The position numbers and the translations under genes were made by a program. This document shows, piece after piece, positions 13,137 through 13,471 of a stretch of 13,471 nucleotides of DNA (the first letter of the stretch is position 1; every line of letters starts with the position of its first letter). The stretch spans positions 1 to 13,471 of the forward strand of contig JAYSWD010000116.1 of assembly GCA_043718225.1 (NCBI GenBank), given 5' to 3'. Under the pieces are notes generated by a model, which was not told the origin of the DNA, did not search any database, and was given only the letters and a program-made list of their open reading frames with translations. Origin of the DNA: Multiplicimicrobium sp043718225 (lineage in GTDB: Bacteria; Omnitrophota; Omnitrophia; Omnitrophales; Aquincolibacteriaceae).

Positions 13137-13471
13137 CATCTTTGCAGTGTGGGGGTGTGGGCTGAAAACGGAGAAAAATGTGATCCCATTCCATGATTCA
13201 AAATGCAATATTATGGAATAAGTTGGATGTTCCTCGAACTTCAAAGAATTTTCCAGCTATATCTTTTTCCATCTTGGCGGTCTTCGACCATAAACGCCGC
13301 CGAGATAGAAAAACGTTCTCTTGATCTAGCTTTGCTAGACCAAGAGAAGATAAAATGGGAAGCTTGTATGCTGAGGCGCTCCCCCCATTTGTCCTACAGA
13401 TTGAAAGTAGAATTTTCTAGGGTTTGTTTGTTGTCTTGATCCTGAAATTGTTTGGCGAACGCTTGGGGAGT
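13137..13471 (+). ncRNA. Body of element B: structured domain homologous to element A, cut by window edge
   Basis: No credible gene is present; the 78-codon frame at 13203-13439 lies across stable hairpins. From R6 outward it carries CTTTGCA (13140-13146), a G-rich box (GTGGGGGTGTGGGCTG), CGGAGAAA (13169-13176), CCTCGAACTTCAA (13232-13244), ATATCTTTTTC (13259-13269), GAAAAACGT (13308-13316) and GGGAAGCT (13357-13364). All occur in the same order in element A on the minus strand. Two hairpins differ from A. One pairs 13264-13280 with 13297-13313 (15 of 17, plus a wobble). The other pairs 13316-13330 with 13334-13348 around a TTT loop. Conserved blocks and changed stems suggest a folded RNA or single-stranded DNA structure under selection. 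Confidence 0.6.

Noticed and set aside
13203..13439. A 78-codon plus-strand open frame in element B
   Set aside because: It runs through both stable hairpins, has no Shine-Dalgarno, reads as low-likelihood protein and overlaps blocks conserved with element A, where the frame is not kept.
1611..13471. Elements A and B as inverted ends of an 11-kb composite transposon
   Set aside because: The interior is housekeeping genes with no transposase, and related elements also lie inside the interval, so dispersed copies are the simpler view.

Overview
The window is a bacterial chromosomal segment of housekeeping genes, nearly all on the minus strand. It looks like an uncultured Gram-negative-type lineage. 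The adjacency ftsH-folP, the cdaA-cdaR pair, a short TilS without its usual C-terminal domain, moderate GC and weak Shine-Dalgarno use would fit candidate phyla such as Omnitrophota or other PVC-like groups. That placement is inference; no rRNA or marker settles it.

Layout from left to right: cdaR (YbbR family, running off the left edge) and cdaA (c-di-AMP synthase); a 565-bp gene-free region made of a large palindromic element; ruvB, ruvA and ruvC (Holliday junction processing); a small two-helix membrane protein of unknown function whose stop codon abuts ruvC; a 122-bp element with perfect 16-bp terminal inverted repeats that overlaps the end of yebC; yebC; a 337-bp gap filled by a second palindromic element; folP and ftsH; tilS; a plus-strand tRNA with a CAT anticodon, divergent from tilS; a stretch of hairpins; a four-helix membrane protein of unknown function; a third element; ilvD with a readable promoter and ribosome binding site; and a fourth element running off the right edge.

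In transcription order on the minus strand the likely units are ilvD (with the small membrane gene downstream), tilS, ftsH-folP, yebC, the unknown membrane gene-ruvC-ruvA, then ruvB and cdaA-cdaR. ruvB and cdaA each have a TATAMT -10 box exactly 6 nt before the ATG, which suggests leaderless transcripts.

The most unusual content is between the genes. At least six hairpins (R1 to R6, with a seventh degenerate one) share an internal loop: TGCTCARACAG on one side and RAACTCGCA on the other. The outer arms (18 to 23 bp) and inner stem differ completely in sequence from copy to copy yet stay self-complementary. Four of them sit 10 to 35 nt downstream of a gene, on that gene's strand (ruvB, folP, ilvD, the tRNA). 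Five of the six (R1, R2, R3, R4, R6) lead into a G-rich box followed by a second, larger structured domain. Two of these larger domains, near opposite ends of the window, are homologous over at least 225 nt, with identical or nearly identical spacing between conserved blocks. I read this as one family of modular, palindromic intergenic elements or structured RNAs that I do not recognise.
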